The translations under genes and the position numbers were made by a program. Source: Pseudomonas sp. L5B5 (GTDB lineage Bacteria > Pseudomonadota > Gammaproteobacteria > Pseudomonadales > Pseudomonadaceae). From it: a stretch of DNA of 64,000 nt. The stretch's first letter is position 1. Every line of letters starts with the position of its first letter. Shown here piece by piece: positions 31,274 through 39,571 of this stretch. A model generated the notes under the pieces. It ran no database searches, was not told where the DNA came from, and worked only from the letters and a program-made list of their open reading frames with translations. Where the stretch lies: assembly GCF_020520285.1 (NCBI RefSeq), contig NZ_CP084742.1, positions 3,658,001-3,722,000 on the forward strand, read 5' to 3'.

Positions 31274-31801
31274 TCAAGAGTGTGTTTTCAGCGCCAGCGT
31301 CCGCGATCGCTCCAGCCAGGCTCCCGCTCCATCGGGAACCACCTCCACGACGTCTACCCGGGAATCGCCGATGGCCACGATCCGGCCCTGATCGCGCCCC
31401 AGGTAGTCGCCGATCCGCAAGCGATACACCACGCCGCCCCCACGCAGCAGGACGAAACTCCCGGCAGCGCCGGACAGGGTTCCGACCATCTGCAACTGCT
31501 CGATATCGAAACCCTCGAGAGGCTCGCGGACCCGAGCCGGGTCATTCATGCCAGGTACTGCTGCGCCTTGCCGGTCGGCGACAGAGGCGCCCAGAGGGAT
31601 CTGGAACGGGCTGCGCAATGCGCTGGCGCCGTAACTGGGCGTCGGAACCGGACGAAGGGTCGGGGCAGGCTCGAGCTGGACGGTGGCCTGTGTCCGCGCC
31701 GCGTCCAGGTATGCCTCCAGGTCGGCGTGCCCCGTCTCGGCCGCACATCCCGCGAGGCCGATGCAGACTGCAACCCCCAGCAAACCGCGGACACCGTTCA
31801 T
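31274..31801 (-). CDS. pilP: Type IV pilus lipoprotein PilP
   Basis: This 175-residue lipoprotein has a signal ending GLAGC (Cys19 lipidated), an acidic linker with proline, and a C-terminal beta domain (LQMVGTLSG, GDYLGRDQGRIVAI). PilP joins the inner-membrane PilNO complex to the PilQ secretin. Start overlaps the pilO stop, as is usual in this operon. Length equals that of the P. aeruginosa protein. Confidence 0.93.
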   Translation of the reverse strand: MNGVRGLLGVAVCIGLAGCAAETGHADLEAYLDAARTQATVQLEPAPTLRPVPTPSYGASALRSPFQIPLGASVADRQGAAVPGMNDPARVREPLEGFDIEQLQMVGTLSGAAGSFVLLRGGGVVYRLRIGDYLGRDQGRIVAIGDSRVDVVEVVPDGAGAWLERSRTLALKTHS

Positions 31802-32421
31802 GAGCGTGCCTTCTGGCTGTCATATCTATAGGTCCGCGCTTCCAGTTGCATTCGCAAGCGCATGGAGTTGCCTGCAGCCACCGGCCTGATCCGAATATCG
31901 TGCACCGTGAGGATTCGGGTCAGGCCGGCAAGGCCACTGACGAAAGTCGCCAGGTCATGGTAGGCACCCGTAACCGTGAGCTGGATCGGCAGTTGCACGA
32001 AATGCTGCCGGGGCAACTCGGCCTGCAACCGGATCTCCTCGAAATCCAGCCCGACGTCCAGGCCTGCACGACTGATGTCCTCCAACAGGCCAGGCACTTC
32101 GGCATCGCTGGGAAACTGACCCAGCCATAGTCGAAGCTGAGCCTGCATCAGCGCCAACTGCTGCTGGTAGGCTTCGAGTTCGGCTCCCTCACGCACCTTG
32201 CCGGCGACCTGCTCCTTGAACCGGGCTTCTTTCTGGCGCAATTGCCCCAGATGCGCCAGGCCTCCCTCCAGATAAAACCCGCGACCCGCCACCAGAACCC
32301 CCAGCAGGACCAGAATCGCCAGCAGCACCCTGAGCGGGGCCGGCCAGGCACCAGGATTGTCCAATGCCAGCGTTCGCACATCGGCGCCCTGCAAGGGGTC
32401 CCACCATGGCTTGCGACTCAC
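31798..32421 (-). CDS. pilO: Type IV pilus inner membrane protein PilO
   Basis: This 207-residue protein has one N-terminal membrane segment near residues 29-47, a coiled-coil stretch (about 50-100) and a ferredoxin-like C-terminal domain. It forms heterodimers with PilN in the periplasm and links the pilus motor to PilP-PilQ. The start is a GTG that overlaps the pilN stop (GTGA). Length matches the family. Confidence 0.93.
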   Translation of the reverse strand: MSRKPWWDPLQGADVRTLALDNPGAWPAPLRVLLAILVLLGVLVAGRGFYLEGGLAHLGQLRQKEARFKEQVAGKVREGAELEAYQQQLALMQAQLRLWLGQFPSDAEVPGLLEDISRAGLDVGLDFEEIRLQAELPRQHFVQLPIQLTVTGAYHDLATFVSGLAGLTRILTVHDIRIRPVAAGNSMRLRMQLEARTYRYDSQKARS

Positions 32422-32984
32422 GGCATCGAATCCCGGGAGGAGAGAGGCACCTGCTGCACCCTTAGCCGAAACCGGTTGTGCAATCCCTGGCCACCCTCTG
32501 CAGCCTGCCTGACCTCACCCAGCTCAGGAGCGGCAAAACCTTCGGCGAACTGCAGGTTGCGCAGCAATTCGGAAACTCGCTCGTTGGACTCTGCGGCCCC
32601 CTTGATGTCCAGACTGCGCCCCTGCTGTTCAAGCTCGGTGAAATAGACGCCGTCCGGCAGGCTGCGGGCCAGTTGTTCGAAAAACTGCACGCTGGACGAC
32701 CGGTGTTCTTGCAGTTCCTCGACGATCTTCATGCGCTCAATCAGTTGCTGGCGCTGGGACTTGAGCTCATGAAGACTGGCGAGCCGGTCGTCCAGGCGTA
32801 CCGAGGCCTGTTCCAGGTACTGATTGCGCAGGTGCAGCCGCTCAATGATCCGCGAGATGTAGACGTCTGCCAGCAGGATCACCCCGGCACCCAACAGCAC
32901 CATCACCACCAGCACCCGGAAGTACCGTCGTCGACGCAGCTCCCGTGAAGCCTCGCGCCAGGGCAGTAGGTTGATCCGGGACAT
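32418..32984 (-). CDS. pilN: Type IV pilus inner membrane protein PilN
   Basis: This 188-residue protein begins MSRINLLPWREA, where the INLLP motif binds cytoplasmic PilM. A membrane segment follows (about residues 23-45), then a coiled coil and a ferredoxin-like domain. With PilO and PilP it makes the alignment complex of the type IV pilus. The ATG shares one base with the pilM stop (TGATG). Confidence 0.95.
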   Translation of the reverse strand: MSRINLLPWREASRELRRRRYFRVLVVMVLLGAGVILLADVYISRIIERLHLRNQYLEQASVRLDDRLASLHELKSQRQQLIERMKIVEELQEHRSSSVQFFEQLARSLPDGVYFTELEQQGRSLDIKGAAESNERVSELLRNLQFAEGFAAPELGEVRQAAEGGQGLHNRFRLRVQQVPLSSRDSMP

Positions 32985-34027
32985 CAGTGCACTCCTCTCA
33001 AGGCCAGGCCACAGGCGGACAACAGGGTCGGGGCCTGGTCAGCGAGCGCCAGGGCATCCACCCCCGGGCTGCAGGACATGTCACGAAAAGGGTTGGCGAC
33101 ACGGGTGGTCATGCCCAGGCGCTCCTCCACACGATGGGCCAGGCCCTCCAGACGGCTGGCAGCGCCCGCCAGCAGCAACAGGTCAACGGGTCGCTGCCGG
33201 GGCGATTCGGCGAACTGCTGCAATGCATGGGTCGCCTGTAGCACAAGACTGTCCTCGAACAGGTGCAGCACCTCCCCGTCATGATCCTGGAGCGGGAGGC
33301 CATGGCGCTGGGCCAGCAATACCTCCTCCAGCGTCAGCCCATGACGCTGCAGGGCATCCTGCAACTGACGGCTGCCGAACAGCTGTTCGCGGACATGAAT
33401 GACCCGCTGATCATGCATCACGTTGAACAAGCTGCGCTCCAGGCCGATGTCCAGGACCGCCTGGGTCGCCTTTCCCGCCCCCAGCAACGACAGGCAGCGC
33501 TCCCGGGCAAGTGACTGGGTCTCCACCACCTGCACATTCAGGTTGGCCAGGGCCAGTACTGATTCCAGGGACGCAACCTGTTCGCGGCGACAAGCCACCA
33601 GCAATACCTGGTCCCGTTCGGAGCGGCCAGGCACCGCCCCTTGCCTGTCGAAATCGATGGCTGCGTCCTCCAGGGGATAGGGGATGTACTGTTCCGCCTC
33701 CAGCAAAACCTGATCTTCCAGCTCCAGTTCCGACAACCCCGCCGGCACTTCGATCACCTTGCTGATCACAGCCTCATCGGACACCGCCACCGCCACGTTG
33801 CCCAGGCCGGTACCGGCCTTGAGCAGGACGCTGGACAAGGACCTGGCCAATGCTTCGGGGTCGACGATCGACCGATCCTGCACCACGCCGGGAGCCAGGG
33901 GTTGCCTGGCATAGGTTTCGACCCGGTAACCGTTGCCCTGGCGGCTCAAGGCCAGAAGCGTGACCGCCGTCGCCTCGATATCGATCCCCAGCAGGGAACT
34001 CGACTTTTTGCTGAATAGTCCAAGCAC
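32984..34027 (-). CDS. pilM: Type IV pilus assembly ATPase-like protein PilM
   Basis: This 347-residue protein has an actin/FtsA-like fold: LLGIDIEATAVTLLAL near residues 11-26 (phosphate 1), the adenosine-side LLLAGAASRLEGL, and VLDIGLERSLFNV. It binds the PilN tail on the cytoplasmic face. The GTG at 34027 is chosen because AAGGA lies 7 bases upstream and the family starts at this point; a TTG two codons earlier also exists. It is the first gene of pilMNOPQ and diverges from ponA. Confidence 0.94.
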   Translation of the reverse strand: MLGLFSKKSSSLLGIDIEATAVTLLALSRQGNGYRVETYARQPLAPGVVQDRSIVDPEALARSLSSVLLKAGTGLGNVAVAVSDEAVISKVIEVPAGLSELELEDQVLLEAEQYIPYPLEDAAIDFDRQGAVPGRSERDQVLLVACRREQVASLESVLALANLNVQVVETQSLARERCLSLLGAGKATQAVLDIGLERSLFNVMHDQRVIHVREQLFGSRQLQDALQRHGLTLEEVLLAQRHGLPLQDHDGEVLHLFEDSLVLQATHALQQFAESPRQRPVDLLLLAGAASRLEGLAHRVEERLGMTTRVANPFRDMSCSPGVDALALADQAPTLLSACGLALRGVH

Positions 34028-34095
34028 GACCAATTCCTTATGACTATCCGTAGGTTACGGATTCCTTGAGCCGCAGTGCGCTCGATCGTCGCGTC

Positions 34096-34140
34096 TTGAC
34101 AGACGGTCAAATGACGCTCTGGGCGGAAAATGCTTATAAT
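34096..34140 (+). promoter_or_regulatory. Candidate ponA promoter and dyad in the pilM-ponA divergent region
   Basis: A perfect -10 box TATAAT is at 34135-34140. Its best -35 (ATGACG, spacer 18) is weak. Upstream, TTGAC-agacg-GTCAA at 34096-34110 is an exact inverted repeat with the look of a small operator; its outer half also reads TTGACA. Transcription from this site would give a ponA leader of about 95 bases. Confidence 0.45.
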
Positions 34141-34241
34141 GCCCGCGTTTTTTTCCGCGTTTACCCGCAGCGTGGGTCGGTCCTGATGACCGTGAATGCC
34201 CCGACGCCTAATTCATTCCTTTCTCTGGAAATCCAAAAGCC

Positions 34242-36677
34242 TTGATTCGTCTGCTGAAGTTTTTCGGGTGGTCCATCGTAGCGGTGTTCTGCGGGCTGCT
34301 CCTCGCCCTCTCCGGTGCGTTTCTCTATCTTAGTCCTGGCTTGCCATCGGTAGAGGCCCTGAGAAGTATCCAGTTGCAGATTCCTCTGCGGGTGTACAGC
34401 AGCGACGGCAAGTTGATCGCCGAATTCGGCGAGATGCGCCGTACTCCTATCCGTTTCGCCGACATTCCCCCCAACTTCATCAATGCGTTACTAAGTGCTG
34501 AAGACGACAACTTCGCCAACCATTACGGAGTTGACCCCAGCAGCCTGATGCGGGCCGCGACCCAGCTGGTCAAGAGCGGGCACATCCAGTCCGGCGGCAG
34601 CACAATCACCATGCAGGTGGCGAAGAACTTCTTCCTCTCCAGCGAGCGCAGCTTTTCGCGCAAGACCACCGAGATCCTCCTGGCCCTGCAGATCGAGCGC
34701 CAATTGACCAAGGACGAGATCCTCGAGCTGTACGTCAACAAGATCTACCTGGGCAACCGAGCCTACGGGATCGAGGCAGCGGCGCAGGTGTACTACGGCA
34801 AGTCCATTCGTGATGTCAGCCTGGCGCAGATGGCGATGATCGCCGGATTGCCCAAGGCGCCCTCGCGCTTCAACCCCCTGGCCAACCCGGCGCGCAGCAA
34901 GGAACGGCGCGACTGGATCCTGGGGCGCATGTACAAGCTCGGCAAGATCACCGAGGCGGCCTACACCGAAGCGGTCAACGAGCCGCTCAACGCCAGTTAC
35001 CACGTCCCGACCCCGGAGGTGAACGCCCCCTACGTCGCCGAGATGGCCCGGGCCGAGATGGTCGGGCGCTATGGCAGCGATGCCTACACCGAAGGTTTCC
35101 GGGTGACCACCACGGTGCCCAGCGACCTGCAGGAAATGGCCAACACCGCCGTTCATGAAGGCTTGATGACCTACGACCAGCGCCACGGCTACCGTGGCCC
35201 GGAATCGCGCCTGCCCGGCAAGACCCAGGCAGCCTGGAGCACCGAACTGACCAAGCAGCGGACCATCAGCGGGCTGGAGCCGGCGATCGTGACCCTGATC
35301 GAGAAGAACGGCGTCCAGGTGCTGACTCGCAACGGCCAGGAACATGTGGCCTGGGAGACCATGAAATGGGCCCGCCCATTCCTCAACACCAACAGCATGG
35401 GCGCCGTACCGCGCCAGCCATCGGACGTGGCGCAGGTCGGTGACCTGGTGCGCGTACAGCGCCAGGCGGACAACTCGCTGAAGTTCAGCCAGATCCCGGT
35501 CGCCCAGGGCGCCCTGGTGACCCTGGACCCGCAAAACGGGGCAATCCGCGCACTGGTCGGCGGCTTCGCCTTCGAGCAGAGCAACTACAACCGCGCGATG
35601 CAGGCCAAGCGCCAGCCCGGCTCCAGCTTCAAGCCGTTCATCTACAGCGCCGCCCTGGACAACGGCTATACCCCGGCCAGCCTGGTGAACGACGCGCCAA
35701 TCGTGTTCGTCGACGAGTACCTGGACAAGGTCTGGCGCCCGAAGAATGACACCAACACCTTCCTCGGCCCGATCCGCATGCGCGAGGCGCTGTACAAGTC
35801 GCGCAACCTGGTGTCGATCCGCCTGCTGCAAAGCATGGGCGTGGATCGCACCATCGACTACATCAGCAAGTTCGGCTTCAACAAGCAGGATCTGCCGCGC
35901 AACCTGTCCCTGGCCCTCGGCACCGCGACCCTGACCCCCATGGAGATCGCCACCGGCTGGAGCACCTTCGCCAACGGCGGCTACAAGGTCACCCCCTATA
36001 TCATCGACAAGATCGAAAGCCGCAACGGCGAACAGCTGTTCAGCGCCAACCCGCCCAGCGTGCCCAATGGCAACACCGCCAGCAGCGGAATCGCCGCACC
36101 CGAGCAAGGCTTCACGGTCAATACCGTGGCCGGCGATAACCCGGTGCAGCCGACTGCACAGGCCCCAGCGGTGGCCGAACGAATCATCGACGGACGCACC
36201 GCCTACATCCTCAACAGCATGCTCGAGGACGTGATCAAGCTGGGAACCGGCCGCCGTGCCCTGGCGCTGGGCCGTCCGGACCTGGCCGGCAAGACCGGTA
36301 CCACCAACGAGTCCAAGGACGCTTGGTTCTCAGGCTACAACGCCGACTACGTGACCACCGTGTGGACCGGCTTCGACCAACCCGAAAGCCTGGGACGCCG
36401 CGAATACGGCGGCACCGTCGCACTGCCGATCTGGATGAACTTCATGGGCGCCGCGCTCAAGGACAAGCCACCGCACACCCAGCCCGAGCCGGAAGGCATC
36501 CTCAGCCTGCGGGTCGATCCGGTCAGCGGTCGTGCAGCCGCCCCAGGCACGCCGAATGCCTACTTCGAACTGTTCAAGAGCGAAGACACTCCACCGTCGG
36601 TCAACGAGCTGGGCAATGGCGTCGCGCCCGGCAGCCCGCTGCCTGCCGACGAGGCGGCACCGATCGATCTGTTCTAA
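34242..36677 (+). CDS. ponA: Penicillin-binding protein 1A (bifunctional peptidoglycan synthase)
   Basis: This 811-residue class A PBP has a membrane anchor at residues 8-30 and the GT51 transglycosylase motifs (LLSAEDDNFANHYGVD near 85-100, GGSTITMQVAKN, RKTTEILLALQIE). It also has an OB-like insert and the transpeptidase motifs SSFK near residue 461, SRN, and KTGTTN near 683. It polymerises and cross-links peptidoglycan at the inner membrane. The start is taken as TTG 34242, which gives MIRLLKFFGW, matching PonA starts I recall. ponA diverges from pilM as in P. aeruginosa. Confidence 0.96.
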   Translation: MIRLLKFFGWSIVAVFCGLLLALSGAFLYLSPGLPSVEALRSIQLQIPLRVYSSDGKLIAEFGEMRRTPIRFADIPPNFINALLSAEDDNFANHYGVDPSSLMRAATQLVKSGHIQSGGSTITMQVAKNFFLSSERSFSRKTTEILLALQIERQLTKDEILELYVNKIYLGNRAYGIEAAAQVYYGKSIRDVSLAQMAMIAGLPKAPSRFNPLANPARSKERRDWILGRMYKLGKITEAAYTEAVNEPLNASYHVPTPEVNAPYVAEMARAEMVGRYGSDAYTEGFRVTTTVPSDLQEMANTAVHEGLMTYDQRHGYRGPESRLPGKTQAAWSTELTKQRTISGLEPAIVTLIEKNGVQVLTRNGQEHVAWETMKWARPFLNTNSMGAVPRQPSDVAQVGDLVRVQRQADNSLKFSQIPVAQGALVTLDPQNGAIRALVGGFAFEQSNYNRAMQAKRQPGSSFKPFIYSAALDNGYTPASLVNDAPIVFVDEYLDKVWRPKNDTNTFLGPIRMREALYKSRNLVSIRLLQSMGVDRTIDYISKFGFNKQDLPRNLSLALGTATLTPMEIATGWSTFANGGYKVTPYIIDKIESRNGEQLFSANPPSVPNGNTASSGIAAPEQGFTVNTVAGDNPVQPTAQAPAVAERIIDGRTAYILNSMLEDVIKLGTGRRALALGRPDLAGKTGTTNESKDAWFSGYNADYVTTVWTGFDQPESLGRREYGGTVALPIWMNFMGAALKDKPPHTQPEPEGILSLRVDPVSGRAAAPGTPNAYFELFKSEDTPPSVNELGNGVAPGSPLPADEAAPIDLF

Positions 36678-36755
36678 GAGAGCAGCTCAAGCTGCCAGCC
36701 CCAAGCCGCAAGAAGAAGCGACAGCGCCTTCTCTTGCAGCTTGAAGCTTGAAACG
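36678..36755. repeat. Dispersed GCTGCAAGC-type repeat after ponA
   Basis: The units AGCTCAAGCTGCCAGCC and CCAAGCCGCAAG face TTGCAGCTTGAAGCTTG at 36734-36750, making an inverted pair. The composition matches the repeats at 21640-21747 and 46557-46677. Confidence 0.55.
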
Positions 36756-36757
36756 CT

Positions 36758-36797
36758 CCCATAAAAAACCCGGCTCGATGGCCGGGTTTTTTATGGG
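36758..36797. terminator. Strong bidirectional terminator between ponA and the malic enzyme gene
   Basis: CCCATAAAAAACCCGGC (36758-36774) pairs exactly with 36781-36797, a 17-bp stem and 6-base loop, with a T-run inside the lower stem on both strands. It separates convergent genes. Confidence 0.92.
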
Positions 36798-36803
36798 CTG
36801 CTG

Positions 36804-38072
36804 TTAGCCGTTGAACACGTCATCCACGCTTTTCAGCGGATAGTTCTTCGGATACGGCAGGGTGGCCACGCCGGTCTCGATGGCGGCCTTGGCCACGGCA
36901 TCGGAGATCACGGTGATCAGGCGGGCATCCATTGGCTTGGGAATGATGTACTCACGACCGAACTCCAGCGCCTGGCCGCCGTAGGCGTCGCAGACTTCCT
37001 GAGGCACTGGCAGCTTGGCCAGGTCCTTCAGGGCGATGGCCGCCGCGATCTTCATCTCTTCGTTGATGCGCTTGGCGCGAACGTCCAGGGCACCACGGAA
37101 GATGAAGGGGAAGCCCAGCACGTTGTTGACCTGGTTCGGATAGTCCGAACGACCGGTTGCCATGATCACGTCGTCGCGGGTGGCGTGGGCCAGTTCCGGG
37201 GCAATTTCCGGATCAGGGTTGGAGCAGGCGAACACGATCGGGTTGGCCGCCATCGACTTCAGACCTTCCGCGCTCAGCAGGTTCGGACCGGACAGGCCCA
37301 CGAACACATCGGCGCCTTGCAGGGCATCGGCCAGGGTACGCTTGTCGGTCGCGTGGGCGAACACGGCCTTGTACTGGTTCAGATCGTCACGGCCGGAATG
37401 GATCACGCCGGTACGGTCGACCATGAAGATGTTCTCGATCTGTGCGCCCATGCTCACCAGCAACTTCATGCAGGAGATGGCGGCAGCGCCGGCGCCCAGG
37501 CAGACGATCTTGGCGTCGGCCAGGGTCTTGCCGGCGATTTCCAGGGCGTTGATCATGCCGGCCGCGGTCACGATCGCGGTGCCGTGCTGGTCATCGTGGA
37601 ATACCGGAATGTCGCACTGCTCGATCAGCGCACGCTCGATCTCGAAGCACTCTGGCGCCTTGATGTCTTCCAGGTTGATGCCACCGAAAGTGATGGAAAT
37701 GCGCTTGACGGTGTCGATGAAGGCCTGCGGGCTTTCGGAATCGACTTCGATGTCGAACACATCGATGCCGGCGAAGCGCTTGAACAGCACGCCCTTGCCT
37801 TCCATCACCGGCTTGGAGGCCAGCGGGCCAAGGTTGCCCAGGCCGAGAATAGCGGTGCCATCGGAAATGACGGCAACCAGGTTGCCTTTGCCGGTGTACT
37901 TGTAGGCCAGTTCCGGATCGCGCGCGATTTCACGCACCGGTTCGGCTACGCCAGGGCTGTAGGCCAGCGCGAGGTCGCGGGCGGTAGCAGTGGCCTTGGT
38001 GAGCTCGACACTCAGCTTTCCTGGACGAGGATTGGCATGATATTCGAGAGCGGCAGTTTTCAAATCAGACAT
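36804..38072 (-). CDS. maeB: NAD(P)-dependent malic enzyme, short form
   Basis: This 422-residue protein has the malic enzyme signature GNLVAVISDGTAILGLGNLG (about residues 63-82), FKRFAGIDVFDIE with metal-binding acids, and the nucleotide-binding GAGAAAISCMKLL. It oxidatively decarboxylates malate to pyruvate. E. coli MaeB is about 759 residues with a phosphotransacetylase-like tail; this protein has only the catalytic part, as in other pseudomonads. The gene is alone, ended by a strong terminator. Confidence 0.92.
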   Translation of the reverse strand: MSDLKTAALEYHANPRPGKLSVELTKATATARDLALAYSPGVAEPVREIARDPELAYKYTGKGNLVAVISDGTAILGLGNLGPLASKPVMEGKGVLFKRFAGIDVFDIEVDSESPQAFIDTVKRISITFGGINLEDIKAPECFEIERALIEQCDIPVFHDDQHGTAIVTAAGMINALEIAGKTLADAKIVCLGAGAAAISCMKLLVSMGAQIENIFMVDRTGVIHSGRDDLNQYKAVFAHATDKRTLADALQGADVFVGLSGPNLLSAEGLKSMAANPIVFACSNPDPEIAPELAHATRDDVIMATGRSDYPNQVNNVLGFPFIFRGALDVRAKRINEEMKIAAAIALKDLAKLPVPQEVCDAYGGQALEFGREYIIPKPMDARLITVISDAVAKAAIETGVATLPYPKNYPLKSVDDVFNG

Positions 38073-38222
38073 GTGGGCATTCCGCTTTTACTGTTGGACA
38101 GACGGACCGCCGAGGATACGCGTGTCGCATAGTCCCCACAAGACTGGCCAGTCACCGCTGTCAAGGCCTGTAGCCTACGACTTTGGGCCAAGAGCCGCAG
38201 CCCGCAAGGCTTTCACCTGTTC

Positions 38223-38252
38223 ACAATTTTTACTGAAAATGTCTACAATTTT
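38223..38252. promoter_or_regulatory. Paired ACAATTTT direct repeats upstream of the malic enzyme gene
   Basis: ACAATTTT occurs at 38223-38230 and 38245-38252, so the two are 22 bases apart on one helical face. They lie in the 186-base gap between the nuclease stop and the malic enzyme start, about 150 bases upstream of that start. They may be a regulator site; no family is assigned. Confidence 0.3.
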
Positions 38253-38258
38253 GCGATT

Positions 38259-39044
38259 TCAGGGAATCCTGAGCATCGACGGATCCCTCAGCGAGACCAT
38301 CCAGCGCACTTCGCCACGACGGGAACGCCCTTGGCGCCGGCGCTCGACCACCCAGCCACGAGCCTCGACGCGTCGCCCAACAAGGTGCTTGAGCCGGCCT
38401 GGGGGGAACCCGTCCCGGATATTGGGTGCAATGCGCAATACAACCGAGCCGTGCAATGTGATCCAAACCCCACTGCGATTGCGCAGCACCTTGCTTACCC
38501 GCCCCGTGAGCAAGGCAAAGCCCGGGGCACGGATCTGCTCCGCTTTCAGTACAGGCGACTGCCGCCACAGCCCCAGCCGAGCACGGCGCGCGTGGTCTTC
38601 GGCGGCCTGCTGGCAGGCGACCAGTGCGACATTCGGCGCCAGGGCAATCCGGTAGGCAAGCCCTTCGGCGATCAGCCGCGCTTCGAAGTTGAGGCCATTG
38701 GCACCATATACATGGGCCAGGGTCCGGCCGTAGCGATCATGCCGCTCACGCCCAAGGACCAGGCCGACCCGTCCACCGCTCTGCGCCACCAACTGTTCCA
38801 GGCGCTGGCGCGCTGCCAGGGCCAGGGGCTCGGCCTTGCGCCCTGCCCTGGCCAGTTCCGGCGCATTGAGGCCGATCATGCGTACGCTACGACCGTCCTT
38901 GAGACGCAGGGTGTCGCCATCCACCACACGCAGCACGGTGGCGGGCATCACACTTCCCGGCGCTGGAACCGGGCAGAACGCCTGGACAGCTGTCAGCCAA
39001 ATCGCAGGCACAAAAAAGGCGCCCACCAGGGACGCCTTTTTCAT
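38259..39044 (-). CDS. Secreted thermonuclease-like nuclease (SNase domain)
   Basis: This 261-residue protein has a signal peptide (about residues 1-22, ending AVQA) and an SNase-like domain. VLRVVDGDTLRLKDG near 38-52 has the acidic metal site, MIGLNAPE supplies a catalytic Arg-side region, and RERHDRYGRTLAHVY follows. The C-terminal third (about 170-261) is basic and OB-like. It probably cuts nucleic acid in the periplasm or outside the cell. The start at 39044 lies within the hairpin that follows rpmE, and no good ribosome site is seen. Confidence 0.82.
   Translation of the reverse strand: MKKASLVGAFFVPAIWLTAVQAFCPVPAPGSVMPATVLRVVDGDTLRLKDGRSVRMIGLNAPELARAGRKAEPLALAARQRLEQLVAQSGGRVGLVLGRERHDRYGRTLAHVYGANGLNFEARLIAEGLAYRIALAPNVALVACQQAAEDHARRARLGLWRQSPVLKAEQIRAPGFALLTGRVSKVLRNRSGVWITLHGSVVLRIAPNIRDGFPPGRLKHLVGRRVEARGWVVERRRQGRSRRGEVRWMVSLRDPSMLRIP
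39012..39041 (-). terminator. rpmE terminator overlapping the nuclease start codons
   Basis: On the minus strand AAAAAGGCG and CGCCTTTTTT form a stem around an 11-base loop, with a T-run at the end. It starts 44 bases after the rpmE stop. It begins just after the nuclease ATG (39044-39042) and covers codons 2-11. Confidence 0.7.
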
Positions 39045-39085
39045 CAGCGAGGAAAGTCGGTATCGGCTTTCCAGAACGATCAGCC

Positions 39086-39307
39086 TCAGGCCTTCTTCGT
39101 TGCGCCGAAAGCACCGAAGCGCGACTTGAACTTGTCGACACGACCGCCAACGTCCAGAGTCTTCTGCTTACCGGTGTAGAACGGGTGGCACTCGTTGCAC
39201 ACGTCCAGGCTCAGAGGCTTGGCCAGGGTGGAGCGAGTTTCGATGACGTTACCGCAGCTGCAAGTAGCGGTAATGGCTTCGTATACTGGATGGATATCGG
39301 CTTTCAT
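39086..39307 (-). CDS. rpmE: 50S ribosomal protein L31
   Basis: This 73-residue protein starts [20 protein letters not shown] and has the zinc cysteines CSC and CNEC (four in total), so it is the zinc-binding L31 type. It bridges the ribosomal subunits. A hairpin sequence CAACA-ctat-TGTTG lies 32-45 bases upstream in the leader. It is divergent from priA, as in P. aeruginosa. Confidence 0.98.
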   Translation of the reverse strand: MKADIHPVYEAITATCSCGNVIETRSTLAKPLSLDVCNECHPFYTGKQKTLDVGGRVDKFKSRFGAFGATKKA

Positions 39308-39376
39308 GATGTATTCCTCAGGCTAGCGTGCCGCCACCCAACACTATTGTTGAATACCGCACGAATTAGGGCGCGG

Positions 39377-39404
39377 ATTCTACCAGACCCCGGCAATCGC
39401 GCAA
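39377..39404 (-). promoter_or_regulatory. Candidate rpmE promoter with extended -10
   Basis: On the minus strand TGGTAGAAT (TGn-TAGAAT, -10 at 39382-39377) is an extended -10 box; TTGCGC (39404-39399) lies 16 bases upstream as -35. The leader would be about 65 bases and holds the inverted repeat CAACACTATTGTTG at 39339-39352. Confidence 0.5.
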
Positions 39405-39571
39405 GAGAGCCGAACAACCCTCCATCTGAAAAAACCGCTATCTCCTTGACAGGCCCATCCTTGCACTGGCTGGGCATTCAACCTGGACGCGCGCGCTTGT
39501 GCAGGACACTCCACCGTCCGTCTGTTAGGCTCCAAACCCTATCGATTGCCCGCCCTGTGAGACAACCCCGC

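Noticed and set aside
39446..39451. TTGACA upstream of priA as a -35 box
   Set aside because: No acceptable -10 hexamer is found at 16-18 bases downstream, so a promoter was not called.
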